A DNA stretch of 64,000 bases from Ruminococcus sp. (GCF_017549005.1 NZ_JAFYYT010000003.1:124001-188000); one strand, 5' to 3'. Positions 7,577 through 17,612 are shown, numbered from the stretch's first letter. Made by a program: numbers and translations. The notes: generated from the letters alone by a model not told the origin.

Positions 7577-8814
7577 TGGCGGAAAATGAAATTGCAATAG
7601 AGGTCAGGGACGTGACCAAGAGCTTCAAGGTCTACCTTGACAAGGGTTCACAGCTGAAAGAAAGGCTTCTTTTCTTCAAAAGGAACAAATATGAGGAGCG
7701 AAAGGTGCTCAGAGGCATCAGCTTTACTGTGAAAAAGGGCGAGGCTATCGGTCTTATCGGACGTAACGGCTGCGGAAAGAGCACGACTCTGAAGCTCCTG
7801 ACGAGGATAATGTATCCCGATTCGGGAAAAATAACCATGAACGGCAGAGTTTCCAGCCTTATAGAGCTGGGAGCAGGCTTTCACCCCGATATGAGCGGCA
7901 GGGAGAATATCTATACCAACGCCTCCATATTCGGACTTACAAAAAAGGAAATAGACGCAAGATTACAGGATATCATCGACTTCTCGGAACTGGAGCAGTT
8001 CATTGACAATCCTGTCCGCACCTATTCCTCGGGAATGTATATGCGTCTTGCTTTCTCAGTAGCCATAAACGTGGACGCGGATATACTTCTTATCGACGAG
8101 ATACTCGCAGTAGGCGACGCCAACTTCCAGGCGAAATGCTTTGCAAAGCTCAAGGAGATAAAGGCGCAGGGAACGACTATAGTTATCGTTTCGCACTCAC
8201 TCGGACAGATAGAGCAGATATGCGACCGCTCCATATGGATATACGACGGTCTTATCCGCGCAGAGGGAGACCCAAAGGAGGTTGACCTTGAATACCTCGA
8301 CTTCATGAGCCGCGAGATGCAGAAGAGCATGAATACGGGCAATTCCACAGGTGCCTGCGAGACCGAGCGCCACGGCAACGGCAACGCCCGTATCGAAAGC
8401 GTTTCATCGTTCAATTCCGATGGCGGGGAGCAGACGGTCTTCCGCACGGGAGAGACTATCGTCTTCAGGATAGGCTACAGCGTCAGGGAAAAGGTGGAGG
8501 ACGCGGTATTCGGTCTCGGCGTGTTCAACAGCAAGGGCATATCGTGCTACGGGACCAACACGAGGATAGACCGCTTTGATGTATACGACATCGCAAAGGA
8601 CGGCACAACGGAGATAGTTCTTGAAAACGTGCCGCTGCTGCCTGATGTGTATACTCTGGATTTCACCATAGAATGCGGCGACGGTATCCCTGTTGACTAC
8701 TGCCGGCACATATATAAGATAGAGATACTCTCCAGTGTAGGCGATGTGGGAGTTGCAAGGATAAAACACAGCTTCCTGCTTGATGACAACATCGAAAAGA
8801 AAGAGAAAAAGTAA
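7576..8814 (+). CDS. ABC polysaccharide export ATPase with C-terminal Wzt-like domain
   Basis: A 412-residue partner of the Wzm-like permease. The nucleotide-binding domain (about 1-245) shows Walker A GRNGCGKST, the signature YSSGMYMRLAFS and Walker B ILLIDEILAVGD. The ATPase is of the TagH/Wzt class, with the interface insert FFKRNKYEERKVLRG near its start. Residues about 265-405 form a beta-rich tail like the Wzt C-terminal domain, which in O-antigen exporters recognises the terminal modification of the glycan. That suggests a capped polymer, though the cap is unknown. Confidence 0.93.
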   Translation: MAENEIAIEVRDVTKSFKVYLDKGSQLKERLLFFKRNKYEERKVLRGISFTVKKGEAIGLIGRNGCGKSTTLKLLTRIMYPDSGKITMNGRVSSLIELGAGFHPDMSGRENIYTNASIFGLTKKEIDARLQDIIDFSELEQFIDNPVRTYSSGMYMRLAFSVAINVDADILLIDEILAVGDANFQAKCFAKLKEIKAQGTTIVIVSHSLGQIEQICDRSIWIYDGLIRAEGDPKEVDLEYLDFMSREMQKSMNTGNSTGACETERHGNGNARIESVSSFNSDGGEQTVFRTGETIVFRIGYSVREKVEDAVFGLGVFNSKGISCYGTNTRIDRFDVYDIAKDGTTEIVLENVPLLPDVYTLDFTIECGDGIPVDYCRHIYKIEILSSVGDVGVARIKHSFLLDDNIEKKEKK

Positions 8815-8830
8815 CTGAAAGGACAAAAAG

Positions 8831-9283
8831 ATGGACAATAGCATTAATATAGAGCAGATAATGGCTGACATAAAAAGAGAGATAAAGGAAAAGGGGCTGA
8901 CTGCGGATATGCTGAGCTTTGACGATATCCCCTACAAGAAGACAGCTCAGGGCGGCTCGCCTGCGGAGGCTCTCGACTATGTTACCTCACATTACTATGT
9001 GCAGCCCTATCAGGAGTTCACGGGAAATCCCGTGAAGGTGTTCTTCAAGAAGGCTATACGCAAGATAATGAGGTTCTATGTAGACCCCATAGTTATGGAG
9101 CAGAACGACCTGAACGCCAATACCGCCATAGTTTTGAAGGCTATATCAGAGGATAAATCAAAGGATATGTGCAACAGAGTGGATACTCTTGAGATAGTCA
9201 ACAAGGAGCTCCTGAAGCGGCTTGACAGGCTGGAGCACGAAAACGCAGAGCTCCGCAGCATTATTGCAAAGGAGCAGTCGTAA
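8831..9283 (+). CDS. Unknown coiled-coil protein of the polysaccharide operon
   Basis: A 150-residue protein with no signal peptide or clear membrane segment. The N-terminus INIEQIMADIKREIKEKG with a following LSFDDIP resembles the N-terminal extension found on methyltransferases or glycosyltransferases encoded beside Wzt proteins. A basic amphipathic stretch FFKKAIRKIMRFYVDP lies in the middle and residues about 112-148 form a coiled coil rich in Leu heptads. Stop and the start of the next glycosyltransferase overlap (TAATG). A scaffolding or regulatory role for the assembly complex is only a guess. Confidence 0.75.
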   Translation: MDNSINIEQIMADIKREIKEKGLTADMLSFDDIPYKKTAQGGSPAEALDYVTSHYYVQPYQEFTGNPVKVFFKKAIRKIMRFYVDPIVMEQNDLNANTAIVLKAISEDKSKDMCNRVDTLEIVNKELLKRLDRLEHENAELRSIIAKEQS

Positions 9284-10368
9284 TGCGCGTAGTACAGCTC
9301 CTGCCGACCCTTTCATTCGGCGACGCTATCGGAAACGATACAATAGCGCTCAAAGGTGCTATAAAGGAAATGGGCTACAATACGGAGATATACACAGAGA
9401 ATATCGACAAAAGGCTCCCCGACGGCATAGCAAAAAAAGCGGACAAGCTCCGCGACCTTAAAAAGGACGACATACTCATATATCACAAGTCTACGGGTAC
9501 TGACCTGACATTCAAACTGGACAGGTTCAAGTGCCGCATAATAATGGTGTATCACAATATCACGCCCCCTGAGTTCTTCCGCTCATACAGTATACCTGCC
9601 ACACAGCTGACAGAGCTGGGCTACAAGGGAGTTGACTTCCTGCGCGACAAGGTGGACTATGTTATGGCGGACTCGGCCTTCAACAAGGGCGAGCTTGTGA
9701 AAAGGGGCTACACCTGCCCTATAGACGTGCGCCCCATTCTCATAAAGTTTGAGGACTACAGGCAGGCTCCCGACGAGGCGACTGTAAAGAAGTTCAGCGA
9801 CGGGAAGAAGAATCTGGTCTTTGTGGGACGTATAGCTCCCAATAAAAAGCAGGAAAACGTCATAAAAGCCTTTTACTGCTACAAAAAGCTCAATCCCGAG
9901 TCAAGGCTCATACTTGTGGGCTCTGCAAGGGGCATGGAGAACTATCAGGAGCGCCTGATGAAGTACGCAAGGGCTCTCGGCATAGGCGATGACGTTATAT
10001 TCCCGGGACACATAAAATTCAGCGAGATACTGGCTTATTATCATGTTGCGGACGCATTCGTGTGCATGAGCGAGCATGAGGGCTTCTGCGTTCCCTTAGT
10101 GGAGGCGATGTTCTTCGATATCCCCATAATCGCATATGACACCAGCGCTATATCCGACACTCTCGGCGGAAGCGGAGTTCTTCTCGACAATAACGACCCT
10201 GTATTTGCGGCAGAGGTCATAAACAGAGTCCTCACGGACGAAAAGCTCCGGGAGAGCATAATAGAAGGACAGCGCAGACGCCTTGAGGACTTCTCCTACG
10301 AGCGCGTAAGAGATGTGTTTGCAAAGGAACTGAAAGGCTTCATAGAGGGCAGAAAAGACAGCGTATAA
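9283..10368 (+). CDS. GT4-type glycosyltransferase (1)
   Basis: A 361-residue GT-B glycosyltransferase. The nucleotide-sugar binding half shows LVFVGRIAPNKKQENVIKAF and the GT4 EX7E motif EHEGFCVPLVEAM. The N-terminal half is an unremarkable Rossmann fold with LLPTLSFGDAIGNDTIALKG as the acceptor-side start. Donor and acceptor sugars cannot be told from sequence. It overlaps the preceding coiled-coil gene by one base and ends 12 bases before the next transferase. Confidence 0.92.
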   Translation: MRVVQLLPTLSFGDAIGNDTIALKGAIKEMGYNTEIYTENIDKRLPDGIAKKADKLRDLKKDDILIYHKSTGTDLTFKLDRFKCRIIMVYHNITPPEFFRSYSIPATQLTELGYKGVDFLRDKVDYVMADSAFNKGELVKRGYTCPIDVRPILIKFEDYRQAPDEATVKKFSDGKKNLVFVGRIAPNKKQENVIKAFYCYKKLNPESRLILVGSARGMENYQERLMKYARALGIGDDVIFPGHIKFSEILAYYHVADAFVCMSEHEGFCVPLVEAMFFDIPIIAYDTSAISDTLGGSGVLLDNNDPVFAAEVINRVLTDEKLRESIIEGQRRRLEDFSYERVRDVFAKELKGFIEGRKDSV

Positions 10369-10380
10369 AGGATTCAAGAA

Positions 10381-11580
10381 ATGAAAAAGATAGGATTTGT
10401 TATTCCCTGGTACAGCGAAAAGATACCGGGCGGAGCCGAAATGGAGCTCCGCGGACTTACCACTCATCTTCACGAGGCAGGGATAGAGATAGAAATGCTC
10501 AGCACCTGCGTTAAGGAGTTCTCAGCAGACTGGAACGAGAATTATTTCAGCGAGGGCGAGGATAAAGTTCACGGCTTCACAATAAGGCGCTTCAGGGTGA
10601 GAAAGCGCAATACGCAGGCTTTTGACGCAGTAAATGCAAAGCTTATGAAAAATCTGCCCGTCTCTGCCGACGAGCAGCGCATATACGTTGAGGAAATGGT
10701 GAACAGCCCGGACCTCTGCGAGTATATCAGGAAGCATAAGGACGAGTACAGCCTTTTTGTGTTCATACCCTATATGTTCGGAACGACTTTTCACGGGTTG
10801 CAGGTCTGCCCCGAAAAATCGGTGCTCATACCCTGCTTTCACGACGAGCCTTACGTGTATATGGACATATTCAGGCCCGTTTTCGAGAATATCGGCGGCA
10901 TAATCTATCACGCTCAGCCCGAGTACGAGCTTGCCAACCGCGTTTTCGACATGAGCCGCGTCAAGCAGGGCTGCCTCGGCGAGGGAGTATACACCGAGCT
11001 AACGAGCAATGCGGCGGATTTCCGCAGCAAATTCGGCATAGACAGCCCGTTTATAATATACGCCGGACGCAAGGACGAGGGCAAGAACGTCCACACCCTT
11101 GTGAAGTACTTCTCGGAGTACGTAAAGCGCCGTGACAGCGACCTGAAGCTCATACTCATAGGCGGCGGCAATATAGAGCTCCCTGCGGAGCTTGTGAAGC
11201 AGAAGAGGATAATCGACCTGGGCTTCATCGACCTGCAGGACAAGTACAACGCGCAGGCGGCAGCGGAGTTCCTCTGCCAGCCCTCGAGGAATGAGAGCTT
11301 TTCACTTGTTATCATGGAAAGCTGGCTCTGCGGCAGACCTGTTCTTGTACACAGCGGCTGCGCGGTAACGAGGAATTTCGCCTCAACGTCGAACGGCGGT
11401 CTGTATTTCGGCGACTATTTTGAGTTTGAGGGCTGTACGGACTGGTTCCTCAGCAACAGGGAAAAAGCAGCTCAGATGGGCGAGAATGGCAGGAATTATG
11501 TCCGCAGCAATTTCGCATGGGACGTTATCGTTGATAAATATATGAAGTTTTTCAGAGAAGTAAGCGGAGATAAGGAATAA
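10381..11580 (+). CDS. GT4-type glycosyltransferase (2)
   Basis: A 399-residue GT-B enzyme. The start MKKIGFVIPWYSEKIPGGAE carries the GGAE acceptor loop common in GT4; the C-terminal half has FIIYAGRKDEGKNVHTLV and the EX7E-like region NESFSLVIMESWL. It shares its general sequence plan with the next gene (both have EEGKN-type loops, HDEPY or HEEPY and a C-terminal WDVI), so the two look like duplicates that diverged. Stop overlaps the next ATG (TAATG). Confidence 0.92.
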   Translation: MKKIGFVIPWYSEKIPGGAEMELRGLTTHLHEAGIEIEMLSTCVKEFSADWNENYFSEGEDKVHGFTIRRFRVRKRNTQAFDAVNAKLMKNLPVSADEQRIYVEEMVNSPDLCEYIRKHKDEYSLFVFIPYMFGTTFHGLQVCPEKSVLIPCFHDEPYVYMDIFRPVFENIGGIIYHAQPEYELANRVFDMSRVKQGCLGEGVYTELTSNAADFRSKFGIDSPFIIYAGRKDEGKNVHTLVKYFSEYVKRRDSDLKLILIGGGNIELPAELVKQKRIIDLGFIDLQDKYNAQAAAEFLCQPSRNESFSLVIMESWLCGRPVLVHSGCAVTRNFASTSNGGLYFGDYFEFEGCTDWFLSNREKAAQMGENGRNYVRSNFAWDVIVDKYMKFFREVSGDKE

Positions 11581-12749
11581 TGAAAAGGATAGCTCTTGTC
11601 AATCAGAGATACGGACTTGAGGTCAACGGCGGCTCGGAGTACTATACGCGGCTCATCGCGGAAAGGCTCACGGACAGCTTTGAGGTGGACGTCATAACCA
11701 CAAAGGCTCTTGAATATACAACATGGGCGGATCATTACAAAAATGACGAGGAAATGATAAACGGAGTAAGAGTGCTCCGTTTTCCTGTTGCAAAGCCGCG
11801 TGCAAAGGACTTCAACGAGTATAACGGGAAGTATCTGCGCTCGGGAAAGTACAGTACCGAGGCGGAAAGGACATGGTTTGAGAAACAGGGACCCTATTCC
11901 CCTGCGGCTGTAGACTATATCCGTCAGAACAAGGACAGATACGACGTTTTTATTTTCGTTACCTATCTTTATTACCTTACGGTGACAGGGCTCCCCGAGG
12001 TGGCTGAAAAGGCGGTATTCATACCCACAGCCCACGAAGAGCCCTATATCCACTTCAAAACGTTTGAGAAGCTTTTCACTCTACCGAGAGCATATATCTT
12101 CCTTACGGACGAGGAAAAAGCTCTTGTACAGGGACTTTTTCACTGTGAAAGCATTCCCTGCCGCGTAATGGGTACCGGAGTCGAACTGGACTGCAAGCCC
12201 GACGCTGCGGCTTTCAGGGAAAAGTTCGGCATTGACGGAGACTATGTCATCTATGTGGGACGTATCGACGAGGGCAAGAACTGCCCCATGATGTTCAGAT
12301 ACTTCCTTGAATACAAGGAGCGCCGCCCCGAGAGCGGCTTAAAGCTCGTTCTCATGGGAAAGCAGGTCTGTGATATCCCGAAGGACAAGGATATAATCAG
12401 TCTCGGATTTGTCAGCGAGGAGGACAAATTCAGCGGTATCGCAGGTGCGAAATGCCTGTGGCTGCCGTCGAATTTTGAGAGCCTTTCCATATCAGTTCTC
12501 GAAGCCATGACTCTTTCCGTGCCCGTAATAGTCAACGGCGTATGCGAGGTGCTGAAAGGACACTGTATCAAAAGCAACGGCGGACTTTACTACACAAGCT
12601 ATTTCGAGCTGGAGGGCATACTCGACTACATCTTCTCCCATGACAGGGAGTACGGTATAATGTGCAGGAATGCAAAGGAATATGTGGACCGGAACTATCG
12701 CTGGGATGTTATAATGAAAGGCTTCAGAGAGGTGATCGACAGTATATGA
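11580..12749 (+). CDS. GT4-type glycosyltransferase (3)
   Basis: A 389-residue GT-B enzyme, paralogous to its upstream neighbour. Landmarks are LEVNGGSEYYTRLIAERL at the N-terminus, the shared TAHEEPYIHF segment, YVIYVGRIDEGKN and the EX7E-like FESLSISVLEAM. The C-terminus overlaps the next gene start (ATGA). Linkage specificity cannot be inferred. Confidence 0.92.
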   Translation: MKRIALVNQRYGLEVNGGSEYYTRLIAERLTDSFEVDVITTKALEYTTWADHYKNDEEMINGVRVLRFPVAKPRAKDFNEYNGKYLRSGKYSTEAERTWFEKQGPYSPAAVDYIRQNKDRYDVFIFVTYLYYLTVTGLPEVAEKAVFIPTAHEEPYIHFKTFEKLFTLPRAYIFLTDEEKALVQGLFHCESIPCRVMGTGVELDCKPDAAAFREKFGIDGDYVIYVGRIDEGKNCPMMFRYFLEYKERRPESGLKLVLMGKQVCDIPKDKDIISLGFVSEEDKFSGIAGAKCLWLPSNFESLSISVLEAMTLSVPVIVNGVCEVLKGHCIKSNGGLYYTSYFELEGILDYIFSHDREYGIMCRNAKEYVDRNYRWDVIMKGFREVIDSI

Positions 12750-14476
12750 GCGAGAAGAAGAATAAGCGCAGACTGCCGCACTTTGAGCCGCAGTACATAG
12801 TTACGCTTATAATTGCGGCAGTTGTGGTCTTTTTCAACTGCGGCATGATAAAGGAATGCTATAATCCCTTCGTTTTCAACGACGAAATGGGCTACTGGAT
12901 GCACGCGGCGGAGTTCGCAGGTCTGGACTGGAGCGGCGTATCCGGGACAGTTGCATGGTATTCCTACGGCTACAGTCTGCTGCTTGCGCCTCTGATAAAG
13001 ATATTTTCGGACACGGTAACGCTTTACCGCGCAGCGCTGGTGCTGAATGTGGCAATGGTCACTGCCTGCTATTTCATGTTCGTTTACATAATAAGGCGGC
13101 TGTTCCCGAAGCTTGAGGTGCTTCCTGCAAGCGCGGCGGCTGCGGCAGGTATACTTTACACCTCCTATCAGTTCAATACCAGCATTGCGTGGTCTGAGAC
13201 AGCTCTTCTCATGGCTGTCACCATAGTGGTGCTGTTCATGGTGAGGGTGCTTGATAAGCCTTCGGCTCCTGACTTTGCGTTACTCGGACTGTTCAGCGCA
13301 TATATGTACATGGTACACAACAGGACTGTCGGCATAGTTGCCTCCGTGGTGTTTGTCATGGCGATCGCCGTTGTCTGCAAAAAAGTGAGCCTGAAGCGCT
13401 CGGGGATCTTCGCAGCAGCCCTTGCGGCAGGATTTATCGCAGACAGGCTCATAAAAGCGCACCTTGTAAAGGCTTTATGGAGCGGCGGTGCTGACGGGAA
13501 CAACGCCGGCAGCGTGCTTGGCAAGCTGAAGGCTGCCCTTACCTCGGGAGAGGAGTTCAGAAAGCTCATCGGAGTAATGGGCGGACAGCTCTTCGCAGTT
13601 ACGGCAGGATCATTCTGCCTTGTACTGTTCGCTATCGTCATTATGGCAAGAAGGGGAGCAGTCGGACTCTGCAATGCAAGAAAAGCCGTAAAGGACGGAA
13701 AGAAGCTGTCTGAGGCAGCTGACAGCAGATATCTCATGTTCCTGTTCATTTTCTGCGCCTTTGTTTCAACTTACCTCATAAGCAGCGTATTCATGCTGGG
13801 CTTCCAGCGCATAGACCACATCATTTATACGCGGTATTTCGACGTTCTGGCGGGAATACTCATAATGACGGGCATATGCTTTCTGTTTGAGGCGGAAAAG
13901 AGCGACATCATCGCGGCAATGCTCATACCTGTCATACTGAGGGTATGCGTGAGCAGAGCCAACTACATGATGACCATACTCAGCGACCCGACCTTCAATA
14001 AGGTGAGCGCTCCGCCGCTGTGCAAGCTTTTCGAGAATAACGGGATAAACTTCCACGCATACTTCAATTACGCAGTGTCGTGGTTCTTTGCACTTGTGGT
14101 AATATCATGCCTTTTCAGGTGGAAAAAGCTGGGCATATATCTCTGTTCGGCAGCTTGTGCAGTGCTTTTCTGCATAAATGTTCCGGGTGCGAGAAACGTT
14201 ATAACCGCATTCCAGACGGAATATAAGAGCGACAGGGCTCTCTGTGACAGAGTAAGGGAGCTCCCTGACAGGAAGATATATATCATGTCGGATGCAGGCA
14301 ATTTCATCTCATTCCTGCAGTACGAGATGAAGGATATACGTGTTGAGCTTGCCGATTCTGCTGAGGATATAGGCGAAGAAGCATACCTGTTCGCAAAGCG
14401 TTCCGATGAGGGAATGCTCAGGGACTGTCAGATAGTAGACAGCTCCGACAGACTTGATGTTTATCTGATAAAATGA
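12746..14476 (+). CDS. Multi-pass membrane protein, possible GT-C glycosyltransferase
   Basis: A 576-residue protein with a basic N-terminus (KKNKRRLP) and about ten or more hydrophobic segments, then a soluble C-terminal part. The start at 12746 overlaps the preceding stop (ATGA) and has GAGAGGTGAT upstream; a frame-compatible ATG at 12662 lies inside the preceding gene and is rejected. An acidic loop NDEMGYWMHAAEF follows the first membrane segment, as in GT-C transferases whose first outer loop carries the catalytic acid. That assignment is inference; a polymerase or flippase-like role in the same operon is possible. Confidence 0.8.
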   Translation: MSEKKNKRRLPHFEPQYIVTLIIAAVVVFFNCGMIKECYNPFVFNDEMGYWMHAAEFAGLDWSGVSGTVAWYSYGYSLLLAPLIKIFSDTVTLYRAALVLNVAMVTACYFMFVYIIRRLFPKLEVLPASAAAAAGILYTSYQFNTSIAWSETALLMAVTIVVLFMVRVLDKPSAPDFALLGLFSAYMYMVHNRTVGIVASVVFVMAIAVVCKKVSLKRSGIFAAALAAGFIADRLIKAHLVKALWSGGADGNNAGSVLGKLKAALTSGEEFRKLIGVMGGQLFAVTAGSFCLVLFAIVIMARRGAVGLCNARKAVKDGKKLSEAADSRYLMFLFIFCAFVSTYLISSVFMLGFQRIDHIIYTRYFDVLAGILIMTGICFLFEAEKSDIIAAMLIPVILRVCVSRANYMMTILSDPTFNKVSAPPLCKLFENNGINFHAYFNYAVSWFFALVVISCLFRWKKLGIYLCSAACAVLFCINVPGARNVITAFQTEYKSDRALCDRVRELPDRKIYIMSDAGNFISFLQYEMKDIRVELADSAEDIGEEAYLFAKRSDEGMLRDCQIVDSSDRLDVYLIK

Positions 14477-14528
14477 GCGGAATAACGATAGGTTTTGCTC
14501 CTGTTTCATAAAGGAAAGGAAGAATAAT

Positions 14529-15500
14529 ATGAAGCTTATCATACAGATACCATGCTATAACGAGGAGGAAACGCTGGAGCTTGCGTATAACGACCTCCCC
14601 AGACATATAGACGGTATCGACACAATAGAGTACCTCATAATAAACGACGGAAGCAAGGACAGGACCGTTCAGCGCGCAAAGGAGCTCGGATTCCATCACA
14701 TTGTCTCCTTCAAGCGGAACAAGGGACTTGCAAAGGGCTTTATGGCAGGTATCGACGCCTGTCTGCACCTGGGAGCTGATATAATCGTCAATACCGACGC
14801 GGACAATCAGTACTGCGGCGCAGATATTGAGAAGATAGTCCGTCCCATACTCGATGAAAAGGCGGATATAGTCATCGGCGAGCGCCCTATCGACAAGACA
14901 GAGCATTTTTCGTGGAAAAAGAAAAAGTTCCAGCATTTGGGAAGCTGGGTGGTGCGTGTGGCTTCGGGAACAGATATCCCCGACGCTCCCAGCGGTTTCC
15001 GCGCATATTCAAGGGACGCAGCCCTCAGGCTCAATGTTGTGAACGAGTACACCTATACTCTTGAAACTATCATTCAGGCAGGCAACAGCAAGACCGCCAT
15101 GACATCGGTCCCCATAAGGACTAACCCCGAAACAAGACCATCGAGGCTGTTTTCAAGTATGTGGCGCTATATGAAGCGTTCCTCCACGGTGATAACCCGT
15201 TCTTTCGTAATGTACAAGCCGCTTAAATTCTTCATGACTATCGGCTTTGTACTGCTTCTTTTCGGCGCTGTTCTCGGTATAAGGTTCCTGATACTCATGG
15301 CAATGGGCGACGGCAGCGGCCATATCCAGTCCCTGATACTTACGGCGATACTGATAATGATGGGCTTTCAGACCATTACCATCGGACTTCTCGGGGACAC
15401 TATCTCCGCAAACAGAAAGCTCCTCGAGGACGTGCAGTACAGGGTGAGAAAAATGGAGTGCGGCAAGAGCGATGAGGAAAAAAAGCATGAAGAAGATTAA
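14529..15500 (+). CDS. GT2 glycosyltransferase with two C-terminal membrane segments
   Basis: A 323-residue GT-A family 2 enzyme of the dolichol-phosphate-mannose synthase type. IPCYNEEETL starts the Rossmann-like core, IINDGSKDRT and the metal-binding NTDADNQY follow, and PSGFRAYSR marks the acceptor side. Two hydrophobic segments lie at about residues 235-260 and 270-300, a layout typical of enzymes that load a sugar onto a polyprenyl phosphate. With the GT-C-like protein upstream, a lipid-linked donor serving extracytoplasmic transfer is plausible. Confidence 0.92.
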   Translation: MKLIIQIPCYNEEETLELAYNDLPRHIDGIDTIEYLIINDGSKDRTVQRAKELGFHHIVSFKRNKGLAKGFMAGIDACLHLGADIIVNTDADNQYCGADIEKIVRPILDEKADIVIGERPIDKTEHFSWKKKKFQHLGSWVVRVASGTDIPDAPSGFRAYSRDAALRLNVVNEYTYTLETIIQAGNSKTAMTSVPIRTNPETRPSRLFSSMWRYMKRSSTVITRSFVMYKPLKFFMTIGFVLLLFGAVLGIRFLILMAMGDGSGHIQSLILTAILIMMGFQTITIGLLGDTISANRKLLEDVQYRVRKMECGKSDEEKKHEED

Positions 15501-16575
15501 GCTCCTTTACGTCACAAGGAAGTATCCGCCTGCTGTGGGAGGAATGGAGAATTTCAGCTATAACCTCTACAGCGGCTTTGACCCTGACATGGTGGAAAAG
15601 GATATTATCTCCCTCGGAAAGCCGCAGAAGAACCTGATATGGTTCCTGCCCTATGCTTTGGTAAAGACTCTGATAAATGCGCGGAAATACGACATAATTT
15701 TTATCGGTGACGCACTTCTGAGCGGCATAGGCTTTTTCACAAAGCTGCTCTATCCGCGTAAAAAAGTGGTCGTAAACGTTTTCGGACTTGACATAACCTT
15801 CAGGAACAAGCTCTATCAGCTCTATCTGAAGCTTTTTTACAATAAATTCGACACATATATCGCTATCAGCAGCGAGACGGAAAAGGCTTTCAGAAAGCGC
15901 GGAGGAAAGCGTTCCTGCGTTATAAGCTGCGGAGTGGATACTGAGCAGTTCAGCGGCGAATGTGCTGACTATGAGGAGATATGCCGCAGGAACGGCATTG
16001 AAAAGGACGATACCGTTATCGTTACAGTCGGCAGACTTGTAAAGCGCAAGGGCGCGGAATGGTTCGTAAGCAATGTAATGCCGCTGCTCAGGGACGAAAA
16101 GGTGAAGTACCTCATCATCGGCGACGGCGAAGAGCGTGAAAAAATTGCGGAGAGCATAAAGAATCACTGCCTCGGCGACAAGGTGAAAATGCTCGGAAGG
16201 ATCGGCGCTCCTGAGCTGAACGCGGTCTATACGCACGCGGACGCATTCATCATGCCGAATATCCATGTGGACGGAGACATGGAGGGCTTCGGACTCGTTG
16301 CTGTGGAGGCGAGCCTTGCCGGACTTGCGGTGTTTGCTTCGGGCATAGAGGGCATACGCGACGCGGTCATAGACGGAAAGAACGGCTGGATAATGGAAAG
16401 CGGCAATGCGAAGCAGTATGCAGATCGCATAAAGGACCTCTGCTCAGACCGCGGCGGCTATCGCAGAAAGGCTGCGGTCTACAGCGAATATACACGAAAA
16501 AACTACTCATGGAGCTCGGTATGCGGAAAATATGTGAGCCTTTTTGAGAAACTTCTTGGGAAAGATAAGAGATGA
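15487..16575 (+). CDS. GT4-type glycosyltransferase (4)
   Basis: A 362-residue GT-B enzyme. The start at 15487 gives MKKIKLLYVTRKYPPAVGGM; an in-frame ATG at 15472 is part of the apparent Shine-Dalgarno region GATGAGGAAA and is less likely. The ORF overlaps the GT2 gene by 14 bases. VTVGRLVKRKGAEWFV and the EX7E motif EGFGLVAVEASL are clear. The stop overlaps the next start (ATGA). Confidence 0.92.
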   Translation: MKKIKLLYVTRKYPPAVGGMENFSYNLYSGFDPDMVEKDIISLGKPQKNLIWFLPYALVKTLINARKYDIIFIGDALLSGIGFFTKLLYPRKKVVVNVFGLDITFRNKLYQLYLKLFYNKFDTYIAISSETEKAFRKRGGKRSCVISCGVDTEQFSGECADYEEICRRNGIEKDDTVIVTVGRLVKRKGAEWFVSNVMPLLRDEKVKYLIIGDGEEREKIAESIKNHCLGDKVKMLGRIGAPELNAVYTHADAFIMPNIHVDGDMEGFGLVAVEASLAGLAVFASGIEGIRDAVIDGKNGWIMESGNAKQYADRIKDLCSDRGGYRRKAAVYSEYTRKNYSWSSVCGKYVSLFEKLLGKDKR

Positions 16576-17510
16576 AGCCTAAAAAAGTAATAAACATTAT
16601 CGGCAATATCATAATGATCGCCGCTGTAATATTCGTAATAAAAAAACTCATGGGCATGGATATAAAGCTTTCCGACCTCAGGAACGGCAGAGCCATAGTT
16701 TCACTGGGGATATGCTTTGTGTTTCAGACATTGATAATAATATTCTCCTGTTATCCGTGGTTGGTGTTCACAAGGGTGCTGTCGGGCAGGAGCATACCGT
16801 TTTCTGCGGCAATGCCCGTGTATACTCAGTCCAATCTGTACAAATATATCCCCGGAAACGTTTTCCAGTACGTGGGGCGGAACCAGCTTGCAGCGGAAAT
16901 GGAGATAAGCCATGTGGACGTAGCCTGCGCGACAGTCCTGGACATATTCTTCTGTGTGATGTGGACTGCCGTGATATCGGCGCTGCTCCTCGGCGGCAGG
17001 ATAGCCGAGCTCCTTCGGCGGTACGGCAGGGGACTTCTCATAGCGGCGGTCATCGGCGCAGCTGTTATAACAGCGGCTGCGGTACTGTGCAGACTGAGGT
17101 TCTACGAGAGGTTCGGAAAATACATCTCGCGCTACGCAAAAGCCTTTGAACGGGAAAAGCGCCCCATGCTTCTCAGGGGAGTCTTCTACTACCTGTTTCA
17201 GAACGCGGTATCGGCGGCGATGTACTTCGCCTGCCTGACGCTGATAGTCCCGAACGCAGGGGCAAAAGACCTTGCCATGCTTACGGGGGCTTTCATGTTC
17301 GCGTGGATAATCGGCTTTGTGACTCCGGGAGCTCCGGGCGGTATCGGTATACGCGAGGGAGTAATGATATTCGTATGCGACGGCAGCTTCCCCGACAGGA
17401 TAGTGCTGTTTGTGCTCGTAATGCGTATAGCCTCCATACTTGCCGATGTTGCGGCATTTATTGTGGGCAGAGTGTTTGCAGGCAGACAGAGATCAGTAAA
17501 CAGCAAATAG
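16572..17510 (+). CDS. LPG_synthase_TM / UPF0104 family membrane protein
   Basis: A 312-residue polytopic protein with about seven to eight hydrophobic segments. The segment YIPGNVFQYVGRN and the later FVTPGAPGGIGIREG are hallmark loops of the family that includes the flippase half of MprF and many proteins in glycan clusters. No lysyl-transferase domain is attached. It is the last gene of the operon; a lipid- or glycan-flipping role is inferred from context. Confidence 0.88.
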   Translation: MKPKKVINIIGNIIMIAAVIFVIKKLMGMDIKLSDLRNGRAIVSLGICFVFQTLIIIFSCYPWLVFTRVLSGRSIPFSAAMPVYTQSNLYKYIPGNVFQYVGRNQLAAEMEISHVDVACATVLDIFFCVMWTAVISALLLGGRIAELLRRYGRGLLIAAVIGAAVITAAAVLCRLRFYERFGKYISRYAKAFEREKRPMLLRGVFYYLFQNAVSAAMYFACLTLIVPNAGAKDLAMLTGAFMFAWIIGFVTPGAPGGIGIREGVMIFVCDGSFPDRIVLFVLVMRIASILADVAAFIVGRVFAGRQRSVNSK

Positions 17511-17570
17511 TGCATGGGACGGCGTCACCGACGTTCCTGACTTGAAGAAACAACTCTATAACGAAGAAAA

Positions 17571-17596
17571 AGCAGCCCGTGGGCTGCTTTTCTTTT
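17571..17596. terminator. Bidirectional terminator between the glycan operon and metH
   Basis: AGCAGCCC-GT-GGGCTGCT flanked by GAAAAA on one side and TTTTCTTTT on the other; serves both convergent units. A degenerate GGGACGGCGTC repeat word lies just before it (17517). Confidence 0.9.
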
Positions 17597-17612
17597 AAGC
17601 TCAGGAATGCGC

